From positions 38,404 to 102,403 of the forward strand of contig JAPDFF010000078.1 in assembly GCA_027569505.1 (NCBI GenBank): a DNA stretch of 64,000 nucleotides, given 5' to 3'. This stretch comes from Chloridium humicola (Eukaryota; Ascomycota; Sordariomycetes; Chaetosphaeriales; Chaetosphaeriaceae). How positions within the stretch are numbered: the first letter of the stretch is position 1; the number at the start of each line of letters is the position of its first letter. Shown piece after piece: positions 1 to 10,327 of the stretch. The notes under the pieces are model-generated. The model was not told the DNA's origin and did no database searches. It saw only the letters and a list, made by a program, of their open reading frames with translations. Position numbers and translations under genes: made by a program.

Positions 1-2451
1 ATGCGACGAAACGGATGCTCTTCTTCGGCACGCAAAGGCCACTTACGAAAACATTCATCTAGCCTCGGAACGCATAGCTGGGATATCGTGCCCGAGGCGG
101 ACACTGGTTGTCGACAAGAACAAGGGCTGCTTTCGAAAAGCAAAAGGGGGAGGAGCGGGTACGGGGCCATCAATACACAACGCAAAACAGGCCGCTGGGC
201 GTCGCAGGCAACTGGTTTTGCCTGTCTGCTCATCCTCCCAGCCTGGACTTTCCTCCACAACACCATTCATCTACCTTCGGCAATCAACAACGCGCCAACT
301 TGGAAAAAAACTCGGAACGGGATTACTGCTGCGACAAGCCACACTTCGGACACGCATACGACTCACTCGACTTTGCGCCTGCTAGACAGGCCTTGGACGG
401 GAGGACGGTGCGGGTTCGGAGCTTTTTTGTGCGCCTTGCCTCGTAGGTCAGGTCAAGGTTTTCTGGGGTATTTCAGGGTGGTGAGGACGTCGATTCGCTG
501 GGGGGGGGGGGGGAATGGGGGGGGTTGGAGGTTTAGTTTTTTTTTGGGGGGGGGGGTGGGCGAAATGCGGGGTTCATCGCCGCGTGTCGAGCTTTGTTCT
601 CTTCGTTGGGTGCGTCTTTGGGATGTGTTCTGATGAAGGGGTGGAGTGAGGCGAAGCTAGTTGGGCCTGGGGGCATGGCTTGTTTCCTGGAGGGACTGGT
701 TTCCTCTGGGGTACTGGCGTGTTGTTAGGACTGACTGGTGAAAAGATGCTGGAAGTGGTATTCCGCCCTGGATTGGCGGCTGGGACAATACTACGATACA
801 AGTACACGGGCATATACGCACACACTCACTTGTTGTTTGTTGGGTATACTCTTGAGCATATAGTAATTAATGCAAACAAAAACATGAAAACGCTCGATGG
901 TCTACGGTGTGGTGGTGGTGACTGTTGATGTGAATGTGGATGTGGATTAGCGTGTGTCACTGATGGTAGTTACCGTTGACCAAAGCAGGTAAGGAATGGT
1001 AATCGGATTACTAACACCACCACCCATCCAGTGGTATCGGGGGGAGATGCAACGTTTCTTTTCACTTACATTCCGGGGTCTGTTCTGTGTGTGTGCTAGT
1101 AATGGCTGTGCTACGGAAGGATGGAACTTTCTTGTGGTACAGACAACGACGACTCGGAGATGAGAGCGCGGAGATGGGAAAGTTGGGACTTTGGGGGTGG
1201 GGGGTGGGAAATGGGCGGGGGAAGGGGGCCAAGAGGGTGAAGCAGGGGGTGCACATGGCTCCGCGATTATCTTCCTACCGAACTTGGATCGGGAAAAGGG
1301 ATAGCGATGTTGGGTTGTTTAGGTCTGGGAAGACTGTCCGGGTGGGTGTCGTTGAGGGGGTGAGGATAGGGCTCAGGAGCTCAATCAAGAAACGGATTGG
1401 TGTGGATAGTAGAGCATAATGTGAGGTACTTCCAGTGATTACCGCCGGCTTACCTATCTTGGGAAGACAGGAAGCCTTACGGTTCTGCCGAGAACAGGAG
1501 GTTGTTGTATGTCGTTGGTTGTTTAGTGGTTGGTGACATTGTTTGCTGAGCGCTTACGAAGTGCATACACTCGGGGGTGAGGCGTACTGGGGCAGAAAAA
1601 GAAGATTGGGTGAAATACGTTCAAGGCATCAATAAAACAAGACTACAACGGGAATGCCATTGTATGCACATGTTCACATGTTAAATGTATGCTGCCTGGG
1701 AGGATACTCATGCATGGCCATTGGCTGCAAGTGAAAAAGGGGCGAGGCAGACTCAAGGTGTCTCCTGAACCAACCTGCATAAACCTGCAAACCTCAGCCC
1801 TACAATCCCCTCTCTCTCCAGCAGCTTCGATATCCTTCTTGATACCCCCATTTTCTTTCAGGAAACAGTTAGATTCGGATGTGACCGATGCCTCAGGACC
1901 CATTATGCAGCCCTCAGCACATGTTATGCGGGCCACTGTTTCCTAGCCACCTGACCCGGCCGGAGCGGCCGCAGTCGGGTATCGACCAACACGGTGTTGT
2001 CAGATACAGTTGGTTGGGGGGTATAAAGCTGATGGGGGTGACGTTGGCTCGAAGGGGGCTGCGCGCGCTTGTAAAGACGCATCGCACTGTGTTCGGGTGT
2101 GATGGGAGTTGTCGGCAACCGTCGATGTCCTCTTGCCATGCCCCTCGTGCGGCCATCACGAAATTTAGAATGACTCTCAGGGGATACCTAACATTTTGGC
2201 CCTCAGCGACGTCAAACAGATACACCCGAACCTTGAAAAGACAAGTTTGGCACGCTGCTGGTGTTAAACTGCTTTTTCACGAATTCGCCTCCAAATGCTA
2301 CCTCAGGCTCATGGCCTGCATGCTTTAGAATATTAACATACCACCATACTTCTTCTCATTTTCTCTCCTGTGCTTGTCCCGCACCACACCCCAATCCCAC
2401 CCGCCATATCTCGCCCTTTCAACTACTCCCCACCCCTCTATAGCCCACCCA
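1..2451. other. Region without a recognisable gene
   Basis: Several open frames of 60-210 codons exist on both strands, but none has a recognisable domain, a convincing splice partner or protein-like composition. Homopolymer tracts (G14, G8, T9, G11) lie at 500-556. The right end is presumably the 3' flank of the GTR2 gene, whose stop codon is at 2452. A gene running in from the left cannot be excluded. Confidence 0.55.
500..556. repeat. Poly-G/poly-T homopolymer cluster
   Basis: G14 (500-513), G8 (517-524), T9 (537-545) and G11 (546-556) occur within 57 bases. The plus strand could form G-quadruplexes. Long G runs are also where assemblies are least reliable, so run lengths may be wrong. 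Confidence 0.7.
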
Positions 2452-3779
2452 TCACTGCGGACTCGCCAACCCCTCCGCCCCCGGCACCACCTCCTTCGGC
2501 TTGGTAATCTCAAAGAACTCCGTCAGGCCCTTAACCACCACATCCACATTCATGTTGATCTGCGGCATCTTTTCATAAGACCCCTCCTTCATGATGGCCA
2601 CCAGCGCCAAAAACCGATCAACCTCCCTTAGCATAATCGGCCGCCTCGCATCAGCCAGCACCATACCACTCTCAGCCCACTCACACGCAACCTGGTCCTC
2701 AAGCGGCTGCACCCAGGGCTCACCCTCCAGCCGCTCGCGCCACTGCTGCGAGCGGGGCCACGAGCCGTAGACCTCCGTGAAATCGATGATGACGTCGACA
2801 TAGTCAGAGCAGATCTCGTAGCTGGCCATGTCCTCGGGGGTGCTATCGGTGGCGATGTAGATCTTTGTGTTGACGTCGAAGAGGTATGCCTTTTCGAAGC
2901 GGCAGGTGCGGCAGAGGTTGGTGAGCATGGCCTCGAGCTGCCCCAGGCGCGGGATGAGCTTCTGGATGACCTTGGAGAAGGCCTCGAAGATGCTGTGGTT
3001 GTAGATGGAGGTGAGGTGGAAGTTGACGGGGGCGTTCTCGACGCCCTGGTCCGAGAGTTCGTCCTGGATGCGGATGGTCACGTCGCGCTGGATGTCGAGG
3101 CGGTAGTCGTCGCTGAGGCCGTCGACTTTGTGGATGAAGACCTCGACGTTGATGTGTGGGTAGCTGCGGTGGAGGTGGAGGATGGTGGAGTTGAGGCGGG
3201 CCACGGCTTCGAGGTAGTCGTCTTGCGCGTCGATAACCCATATCAACGCACCGATCTCGCCGAATATGGCGTCCATGTCGAATGTGAAGTTTGGGTTGTC
3301 GAAGATGTCGATCTGCCCGGGGAAGTCCCAGACTTGGAACTCCATGAAGGAGCTGGGCAAGTTAGTACATGGTGGCACGCCCTCGAGTTTCAAGTACTCA
3401 CTTAAGGCTGTCTTTCTGAATCCGCGCTGTTGATTCGAGAAACAGGGTCTCGCTCGGCGGGAGCTTGTGGAATACCACACTTGAGATAGAAGACTTGCCG
3501 CTCCTGCCAGTGTGTGAGTAACTTCACAGAATATACCCTCAGGTATAGAACTCACCTTCTTTGGCCCATCAGGAGCAGCCGGGGCTTGCCCTTGGTCTGC
3601 GGCGTCGTCGGATCTGGCACCTTGGCGCCATCCTTTTTTTGTAACCGCTGTCGGTTCTGCTCGTAAACACGGTGAAGATTTAGCGCTGCTGGAGTGATAT
3701 ATCTAATGGGACGAGGACGTGGCGGCCCGCTGTTTGGGTCAGCAGGGCCGCCGGCGTCCTCGAAAGACGCAAAGGACAT
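2452..3779 (-). CDS. GTR2: Rag-family GTPase Gtr2 (RagC/D type)
   Basis: Small GTPase of the Gtr1-Gtr2 heterodimer, which signals amino-acid sufficiency to TORC1 at the vacuole. Three exons: 3556-3779, 3402-3503 and 2452-3352 (introns 52 and 49 nt), giving 408 residues; the yeast protein is about 340. A Pro-rich N-terminal extension of about 65 residues precedes the G domain. The P loop is GQRRSGKSS at residues 72-80, the G3 motif is WDFPGQ at 117-122, and the Rag-type G4 motif HKVD is at 183-186. The C-terminal half matches the roadblock-like dimerisation region. The ATG at 3777-3779 is the first in frame. Both introns are needed to rebuild the P loop and the residues before G3. The family is clear; the RagC/D (Gtr2) rather than RagA (Gtr1) assignment rests on the WDFPGQ/HKVD motif style and overall sequence. 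Confidence 0.93.
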
Positions 3780-5827
3780 GATGAAAACCGGCTCCCAGTT
3801 CTGGTGACGTGACAGAGGCTATTCCGAAGGCCAGCTCCGCAATGGCGCTCTCCTGGGTTACAGATGGGTGGGAGTCCGTCGGCCTCGGTCCCTGACCGCT
3901 CTTCCGGGCTGGGGAAGAAGCAAGAGGCGCCGGGTCCCTTCGTTTGCGGCCTGGGTGGTCCGTTGGGCATTGGCCGTCGGAAGTGAGCCCGACGCGGAAG
4001 GGAAGTTGCGCAGACTTAAGACACGTTGGTAAAAGCGTTGGCGGTTCGGCGCATGCGCTTGCTTGTGCGAGGAGATCTGAGGATCTCATCGACAGCCGAT
4101 CCAAGACACGGAAGCGTGCTTGTCACCGCCGTCGGCCCAGGCCACGACCAGCATTGGTAGCAGCGACCGTTTTCGTGTTCCTCATGTCTCCCCGTCTCTT
4201 CTGGCAGGCCAGTGAGAGAAGAAGACCAGAAACGGAAGTTGATGGAGGCGGAGTTGCGGTAAGAGGGCATGGCTATATAGGACAAGCCAGAAACCGGCGA
4301 GACGTCCCCGGCCTTAATCGTGGTACAGCGAATTGGAATGAGGAGCGGCCGGTGGCTCAGCATGACCAACCAAGGCGGTGATGAGTCAATGGCGGCCATA
4401 AGAAAGTTTCGGGTTTCCCGCCTCCGCTGTCTTTTCTGTTCTCCACGACCAAGGTGTCGCATCACGAGTGCCGCTGCCCAGGCTGCTGGCGTGACACTTG
4501 CCCGACCTGATGATACCCAGCCCGAGCATCCGTGTGTCTCCGAGCCCTGGCGGCCAGTGAGAAGGCGAACCGGGGGAAGAGACGTCGGGAGCTGGGAACT
4601 GCACGCGGCAACGGTCTTCCAGGCCTCGGCCAGATCAGGTGTCCTTGGGCCCGGCGCTGTGGTCTTGCGCTTGCAGGGATTGGAGCGTAGTTTATGCATG
4701 CTGTGGAAGGGAAAGGAAGAGAAAAGGAAGGCGAGTGGAAGAAGGTTATTCGCGAATGCTTACCTCCATCTTGTGAAACGTCAGCAGGCGACCGTCTGTC
4801 CCGCGAGCCCTCAGACCCGAACGAACACAGCGAACGGCCGGAAGCGAGCTCTCTGACACGCAGACAAGCAGAGACTGGCGTCAAACGGCCCCTTGGCTCA
4901 GTTCCAGGACCGGGTCTCAAAGGAATACCAGGGCAGGGGCTTGATGTCACTTGGAAAGGGGGCCTGAGAGGCAGGCGAATGGGAATAAGACTTCAGCTTT
5001 CAAATCCTCCAGTCGAAAGCAAGGCAGTGAGTGAGGTGACTTACGATAGTGAGTGGGAGGTTCGCTCTGATAAGCCTCTCAAAGAGGAAAAGATGAACAG
5101 TGAGCAGCCTGCTCTCTGTGATTCAAGGTTTTCACCGGTCTGTTGGTGGTGGAACAATGCTGGTTCGACGGGCGTGATGGGCAGACAGAGGGCGGATGAT
5201 GATAAAAGCGGACGTTAAGAGAGAGCGAGCAGCACTGGCACCAAGTCTCCCCCGCAAATGAACGAGCTCCCCGTGCGCCGTGAGTCGCAGCTCATAGTCG
5301 GAATCCCTTGCGCCAGGGTTTTTGGTGTGAGATGTAGATGAATGAGGGGTCTCGGGTGGTCGCCTGTGCCGATATCGATGGTACCTGCTGGCCTTTCGGT
5401 CTGCCGATTGTGCTAGGATCGATAACGTGGTTGTGTCTCAGAAGCAAGTTCAAGCAACCTGCTGGAACCGGACAGGGAATTGTGGGGGACCTGACGGTGA
5501 GCCTCACCGAGGTGGGGTCATCTCTGGCATCCTGGATGCTTACATAACCCTACAGTGGGGCTGGGTCTGGGGTTGGGGCTTGGCATTGGCGCTTCCTTAA
5601 CCCGGACCTTCACACAATCTTCAACACCAAGCACACCCAAAAGATCTGATACTGGATTCTGGCCAAGACTCAAGGAAATTTCAAAGCCAAACAAGAACCT
5701 CACAGGTTCCCAAAGCTTATGCCAACAACAGCCAATGTCAACCGCAATCATGAAAACCCAGACAATCATTTCATTTGTTCATGTCTTCGTGGTGCTCATA
5801 ACTATTGTCAAACCTCTGTCCCCAATC
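3780..5827. other. Intergenic region between GTR2 and the MIF-domain gene
   Basis: Holds the GTR2 promoter and leader (right after 3779 on the minus strand) and the 3' flank of the MIF-domain gene. A TATATA element is visible on the plus strand near 4272, with no convincing gene behind it. Open frames of up to 227 codons (for example 4016-4699 minus) look random, with mixed frames, high Ser/Arg/Pro and no motif. Confidence 0.5.
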
Positions 5828-7062
5828 CTACCGCTCATCTGCAATCGGCGGCAGGGATGAGCGATCTGAATATTTGCTACCCGACCGACCAAAAAGGGTA
5901 GTGACAAAGCTCTTCCTTCTTTGGACAATCTTCCGCGGTGGGGATGTTGCCTCAATCCTAGTCTGTTCCCCTACCCTCCCAGCCGAACTCGGTGACCCCA
6001 AGATTGGAGGTTGGCCCTCGGCCGCACTCGCCGGTGGCGTCATCTCTGGCGTGGGTATATCCGCCATTCTAGAAGGCCGGAGGCTGGCGAGGGACTGTAG
6101 AGTCACATCAGCAGGACAGAGAAGATGAGAAAGGACCCAAAAGACCCTACCTTAACACTCAACATCTTCCTCACCCTCATACTCCTCGACTCCACCCTTC
6201 GAACCGTCTTTCCAACCTCCCCATCCCCAACCACTCCCCCCTCCCCCTCCGCCTCCCTCACCCCCCCACCAACCCCAACCCCACCAACCCCAACCCCCCC
6301 AAACCAAACCCCCCTCTCCCTCTCCTCCACCTCCTCCCCCACCGTCCTCCCCCCCATCCCAAAATCCTCCTCTTTCACCGGCACAAACCTGACCACCCCC
6401 CTCGCCGGCATCACCCCCAGATTCTCATGCATCCACCTCTGAATGAGTGCCGCATTCCGTCTGTTGGTGGCCGGTAGTAGCTGTGTGGGTAGTGCATACA
6501 CCGACATGATGTAGGCTGGGTTGGGGGAGCCGCCGAAGAGCATGCAGACGGAGTGGTGGAGGGTTAGGGCGATGGATGACGAGGGGAGGTGGTAGCGGGT
6601 CGAGAGTTGGGAGGTGAGGGTTGTGAGGAAGGGGAGTTCGTCTGGGATCTGGGTGGTGGGGGTGGGTGAGTTTGGGGGTGGCTAGAAGGGATGGGGGCAG
6701 GGGGGACGTACGATGACGTTGGTTTTGACCTCCGCTAGAACCATCGCGTCGATGGGGATACGGTCCCTGGCAGGGTTGGGTGGGTTGACGGAGAAGGCAT
6801 CTTCGAAGAAGTTGCGGTTGCTTCGTTGACGGGCGAGGTCGGCTCTGGTTTGCGGTTTGCTGCGGAGGACGTCACCAGGGAGTGGCCGGTCGATTGGTCG
6901 TAGCAGATCGTTTCCTTCTACCAAAGGGGCGTCCGGTCGAGAGGCAGCCCCATTTTGGGCTTGTTGTTCAGAGAACGAGTTTTTGGCCTCAGCTACCGTT
7001 GGAAGCTTGGGGCTTGTAGTTGCTAACTGGTTGGTCATGCTTGGACGTGGAGGTCGGTTCAT
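5828..7062 (-). CDS. Fungal MIF/tautomerase-domain protein
   Basis: Three exons: 6712-7062, 6151-6648 and 5828-6094 (introns 63 and 56 nt), encoding 371 residues. The middle of the protein matches the macrophage migration inhibitory factor fold. Landmarks are TNVI before the first splice, then LPFLTTLTSQLS, a CMLFGGSPNPAYIMSVYAL strand and PATNRRNAALIQ. The MIF domain lies at about residues 105-220. It is preceded by a disordered N-terminus and followed by a Gly/Val/Glu-rich low-complexity stretch and a Ser/Pro-rich tail. Animal MIF uses its free N-terminal proline as catalyst. Here the domain is internal, so that residue is not available and tautomerase activity is doubtful. The biological role in fungi is unclear. 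The start ATG at 7060-7062 is the first in frame. The gene stands alone on the minus strand. Confidence 0.85.
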
Positions 7063-8338
7063 TGCGAAGTGGGTAGTCGATGCCTTCGACTGGGTGTTCA
7101 GACGTTTTGGCTCCGCTGGTGTGCCGTCGAGGCGTCTTGATCCGATTTCTCCTCTGAGAAATCAAGAATGCTCGTATCTATCCGAACTTGCTGCTTCCAA
7201 AGGGAAGGCAGTTGGACAGGATGGGCCAGGGTTATGCTCTCAATCTGAGTTGTGTAGCGTGATCAAGATTTATGCCTGCGTATCTATTTGAAGAGGATAG
7301 TTCGTGGACTTTGGTTGCAATGGAGATCAGAAACGTGCTCAGGCCAGCTAAATATCTCAGTCAAGTAGCTAGAACCCGCTTCTAGCTTTAGTCTCTTTTC
7401 TTTTCTGCAAATCTTTGGGGTTCTTCCTTTTGGCGGGTGGCTGACGGTGGCGTGTCTGACCGCTGGAGGGCCCAGAAGTCAGAGGAAGGAGGAAAAGACG
7501 GACGATAAGGTTGGAAGGGAGTTCTACTGTATGAATTCACATCTAGCATCAACTTGTATGCAAGCTTCTGAGGGCAAACAGCAGATTTGAACCGCTGTTT
7601 TCTCCGAGCATGCCGTCAAGAGTCTGGGTCAAGATGTATCTCCGCTCTTTACAAGCAGGGAAGGGTTTGTTTCACGCGGGTATTTGCAGGTCTCGATCAT
7701 GCATGCTTCATCTTGTGCTCTCCGCCAAGGGGGATGGATGGATGACAAGTTCCAGAGTGGTGGTGCATGACAACTTAGCTTTCAAGACCAGAGAATTATT
7801 GATGGATATAAAAGATAATAAAGACCGTTGGCAGTGGAAAGCTCCAGGCTCGGCCGATACTTTGAGTCCAAGCCTTGAGTTGCTCGTTTGTTGTCTCAGG
7901 AGGGACTGGGCATATGCAGCTTGGTCTTGTTTCAGCGTTTTTCTACATACCGATTTGCTGTTTGCTTGCGAGGTTTGCTGGAAGCTCCAGTTTGTCCCAA
8001 GAGCTTGCACAGCCGCTTGTTCCTCCTCGTCCGAATTGTGAGATCTCTTGTCCACAATCCAACGAGTCGGACAAGACATCAACTCAACTCGGTTTCACAC
8101 ACTTGCACTTGGGGTTTAATGTCAGACAAATGTAGATGTTGCCGTCCTACGCCGAGAGAAATTACCGTACAGAATCCAGCCTACCCGTGTTCCCCGTGCC
8201 CAATATCACTTAAAACCAACAGAAAAGACATGTACTCATCCACGTCATACTACCAGCTAAAACCGGAGCCCTCACAGAAACCACCTGAATCAACCCACCC
8301 TTTAACCCCCCTCACCCTCTCCCCTTCTTCACCACCCC
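7063..8338. other. Intergenic region upstream of the MIF-domain gene
   Basis: Contains the promoter of the minus-strand MIF-domain gene and the 3' flank of the next minus-strand gene (stop at 8339). Open frames here are short and overlap on both strands without recognisable content. Confidence 0.55.
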
Positions 8339-9091
8339 TCACGGCAGCACATTCGTCTTCCTCCCCTCCCCCTCCCCCTCACTCTCCATCTCCCTCTCAA
8401 CCTTCATCTGCAACGCCGCCAGGACAAGCGCCACAAACTCAACCGGAATCAGCAAAATAGCCAGGTACAGCCCCGCATGGCTCTGGCGGCAGAGGGTAGC
8501 CCAATGCGGCTGCTGCGACATGGGGATGTCCTTCCAGCGGCAGGTCCACGAGACGAAGGTGTCGACTAGCTGCGAGGTGTTGACGACGTAGTAGAAGATG
8601 ACGGCGATGAGGGCGGCGGCGACGCCGATGAGGGGGGCGAGGAAGGTGAGGGAGGTGTGGGTTGTTTGGCGGGAGCGGAGCTGCGGGGAGGGGGTTAGCG
8701 AGGGGTGGTGAGGGGGGTGGTGGGAGGGGAGGGGGGAGGGGAGGGGGGAGGGGTGGCTTACGGATTGGACTTGGCTGAAGCAGAGGGCGATGATGTTTGA
8801 GACGAGAACGATGGTGCTTCCGATGACGAGCGAGACGGTCGGGCGGATGTTGAATTGCTCTGGCCAGAGGGGCAGCTGGAACTGGGAGGCGACGTGTGTC
8901 TCTTGGTAGACGCGGAGCATGTTGCCCGAGACGCCGAGGACTGTCATGCCCATGAGGAGGGCTAGTGCCGTGGTGCCTACCCGGGCACTGTCGATCATCC
9001 GGACGGAGCGCATCTTGGACTGAAGGGCGGGGTTATAGGAGTCTGCCTCGAAGGAGGAGCCCGAGCGTTGTGAACGGCCGCTCTTCTCCAT
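8339..9091 (-). CDS. Predicted four-helix integral membrane protein
   Basis: No family name can be given. Two exons, 8762-9091 and 8339-8680, encode 223 residues. The 81-nt intron has a GTAAGC donor, a CTAAC branch site and a CAG acceptor. It is phase 0, divisible by three and free of stops, so an unspliced message would encode 250 residues. Four hydrophobic segments can be read at roughly residues 38-60, 83-105, 118-142 and 180-205. The loop between the last two carries two cysteines, CRWKDIP and LCRQ, possibly disulfide-bonded. The short N- and C-termini are polar and charged. The layout resembles small MARVEL- or tetraspan-like fungal membrane proteins, but I see no signature motif. The ATG at 9089-9091 is the first in frame. 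Confidence 0.75.
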   Translation of the reverse strand: MEKSGRSQRSGSSFEADSYNPALQSKMRSVRMIDSARVGTTALALLMGMTVLGVSGNMLRVYQETHVASQFQLPLWPEQFNIRPTVSLVIGSTIVLVSNIIALCFSQVQSVSHPSPLPSPLPSHHPPHHPSLTPSPQLRSRQTTHTSLTFLAPLIGVAAALIAVIFYYVVNTSQLVDTFVSWTCRWKDIPMSQQPHWATLCRQSHAGLYLAILLIPVEFVALVLAALQMKVEREMESEGEGEGRKTNVLP

Positions 9092-10327
9092 TTTGTATGT
9101 CGTTTCTTGGTGTTGAGAGCGCTGCTCGAGGAGAAGATGCAGGAAGGACTGGGTATCAAGACTCGAGAAGAGAAGCAGTGCAACAGGAAATCCTCAAAAG
9201 AACCCAAAGAAAACCAAACAGAAGACAGAAGATGCAATGAAATGGAATGACAGAACTACTGAAGCAGAAGCAGACAGCCGACGAGCAGGTTGACGATACT
9301 AATACCATTCCCTCTCAACTCACCGCAGCCTCAAGCGCCGAAGCAGCTTGCTGCATCCAGACAACTCCGGGTGAGCTAAGACCGACGGGCGGTTAAGCCA
9401 TGCACTTCCCCTGGCCCTCAGAGATCAATGCCCATGCCCTCAATGGGAGACCGCATCTGAGGTACAGAAAGACGCACACCCGCCCTCCGCAATCTCATTT
9501 CACTGGCGTGCCGTCCCCGGAACCAGGAATAGACCCGCAGATTGGCCCAGGAACCGGCGCCAAAGAAGGTGCAGATTAGCAAGGGACTTTCTGGAAGCGC
9601 ATCGAGAATCCCCCGCAACCAGTGAGATCTTGTCAAGATTTCCCCTTCAGCCAGTGAGATCTCAGATCTGATTTCGTCACTCTCAGCCCACCCGGCCGCC
9701 CGCCGTGGCCGCCACGCGAACTTCCCCGCCGGGCGCTTAACCCGACGGCGAGCCAATGGCGGGGAGCGAGGCAGCATCGGCATGTTTGGAGCTGGCGCTT
9801 CGGGTTCGGCACGCAGCTGCATGTTCTAGCCCAACTGGAATTAGGGAGATGTCGGATGCTATTTGTGTTTGATGGTTGAAGAAAAATGGTTCATGAGGCT
9901 TGATGTTGTTCAGAATATTGACAGCTCGAGACGCCCATTCTGCAGAGGGTATGTTAGCGTGCCGATATCCGCATCGTCGGGCGGTAAATGAGGGGGCCTT
10001 TCTTGGAAGTGAATGAGGCTTGCCCGGGTTGAGAAGTTAACAAATTTTTGAGGTTAACTTCTGGAGGAAGAAGGAAGGAGAGAGAGGAACGAAGAGGTTG
10101 GAGGAGTGGAATCATTGACCAATAACCCTAACCCGCACACCATCCCAAACACCCTTGACAACCACGATTCTAACCAGTTACTCCGTACAGTGTAAGTCTA
10201 CCGGTCTAGGTATCGCGCACTCTCCAAAAGACTTTTCTCTTTTCCTGAAGGGTATCAAAAACACGCTGCGCCATCGCTCGCTCAAACCACCTACGCCAAA
10301 GCCAAAGCCCCTTCCATCATCCCTCCC
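9092..10327. other. Intergenic region between two minus-strand genes
   Basis: Holds the promoter of the four-helix membrane protein and the 3' flank of the LCAT-type gene. A two-unit telomere-like stretch (TAACCC x2) lies at 10123-10134 and one copy of the decamer TACTCCGTAC at 10179-10188. No gene is supported; a 134-codon minus frame at 9418-9822 has no recognisable features. Confidence 0.55.
10179..10188 (+). repeat. Decamer TACTCCGTAC, copy 1
   Basis: Exact copy of a decamer found four times in this window, each time outside the predicted coding exons. Function unknown; see findings. Confidence 0.6.

Noticed and set aside
1..633. 210-codon open frame at the left edge
   Set aside because: No domain, odd composition, runs into homopolymer G tracts; overlapping frames are open too.
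4016..4699. 227-codon minus-strand frame
   Set aside because: Ser/Arg/Pro-rich, no motif, and long frames are also open on the plus strand over the same bases.
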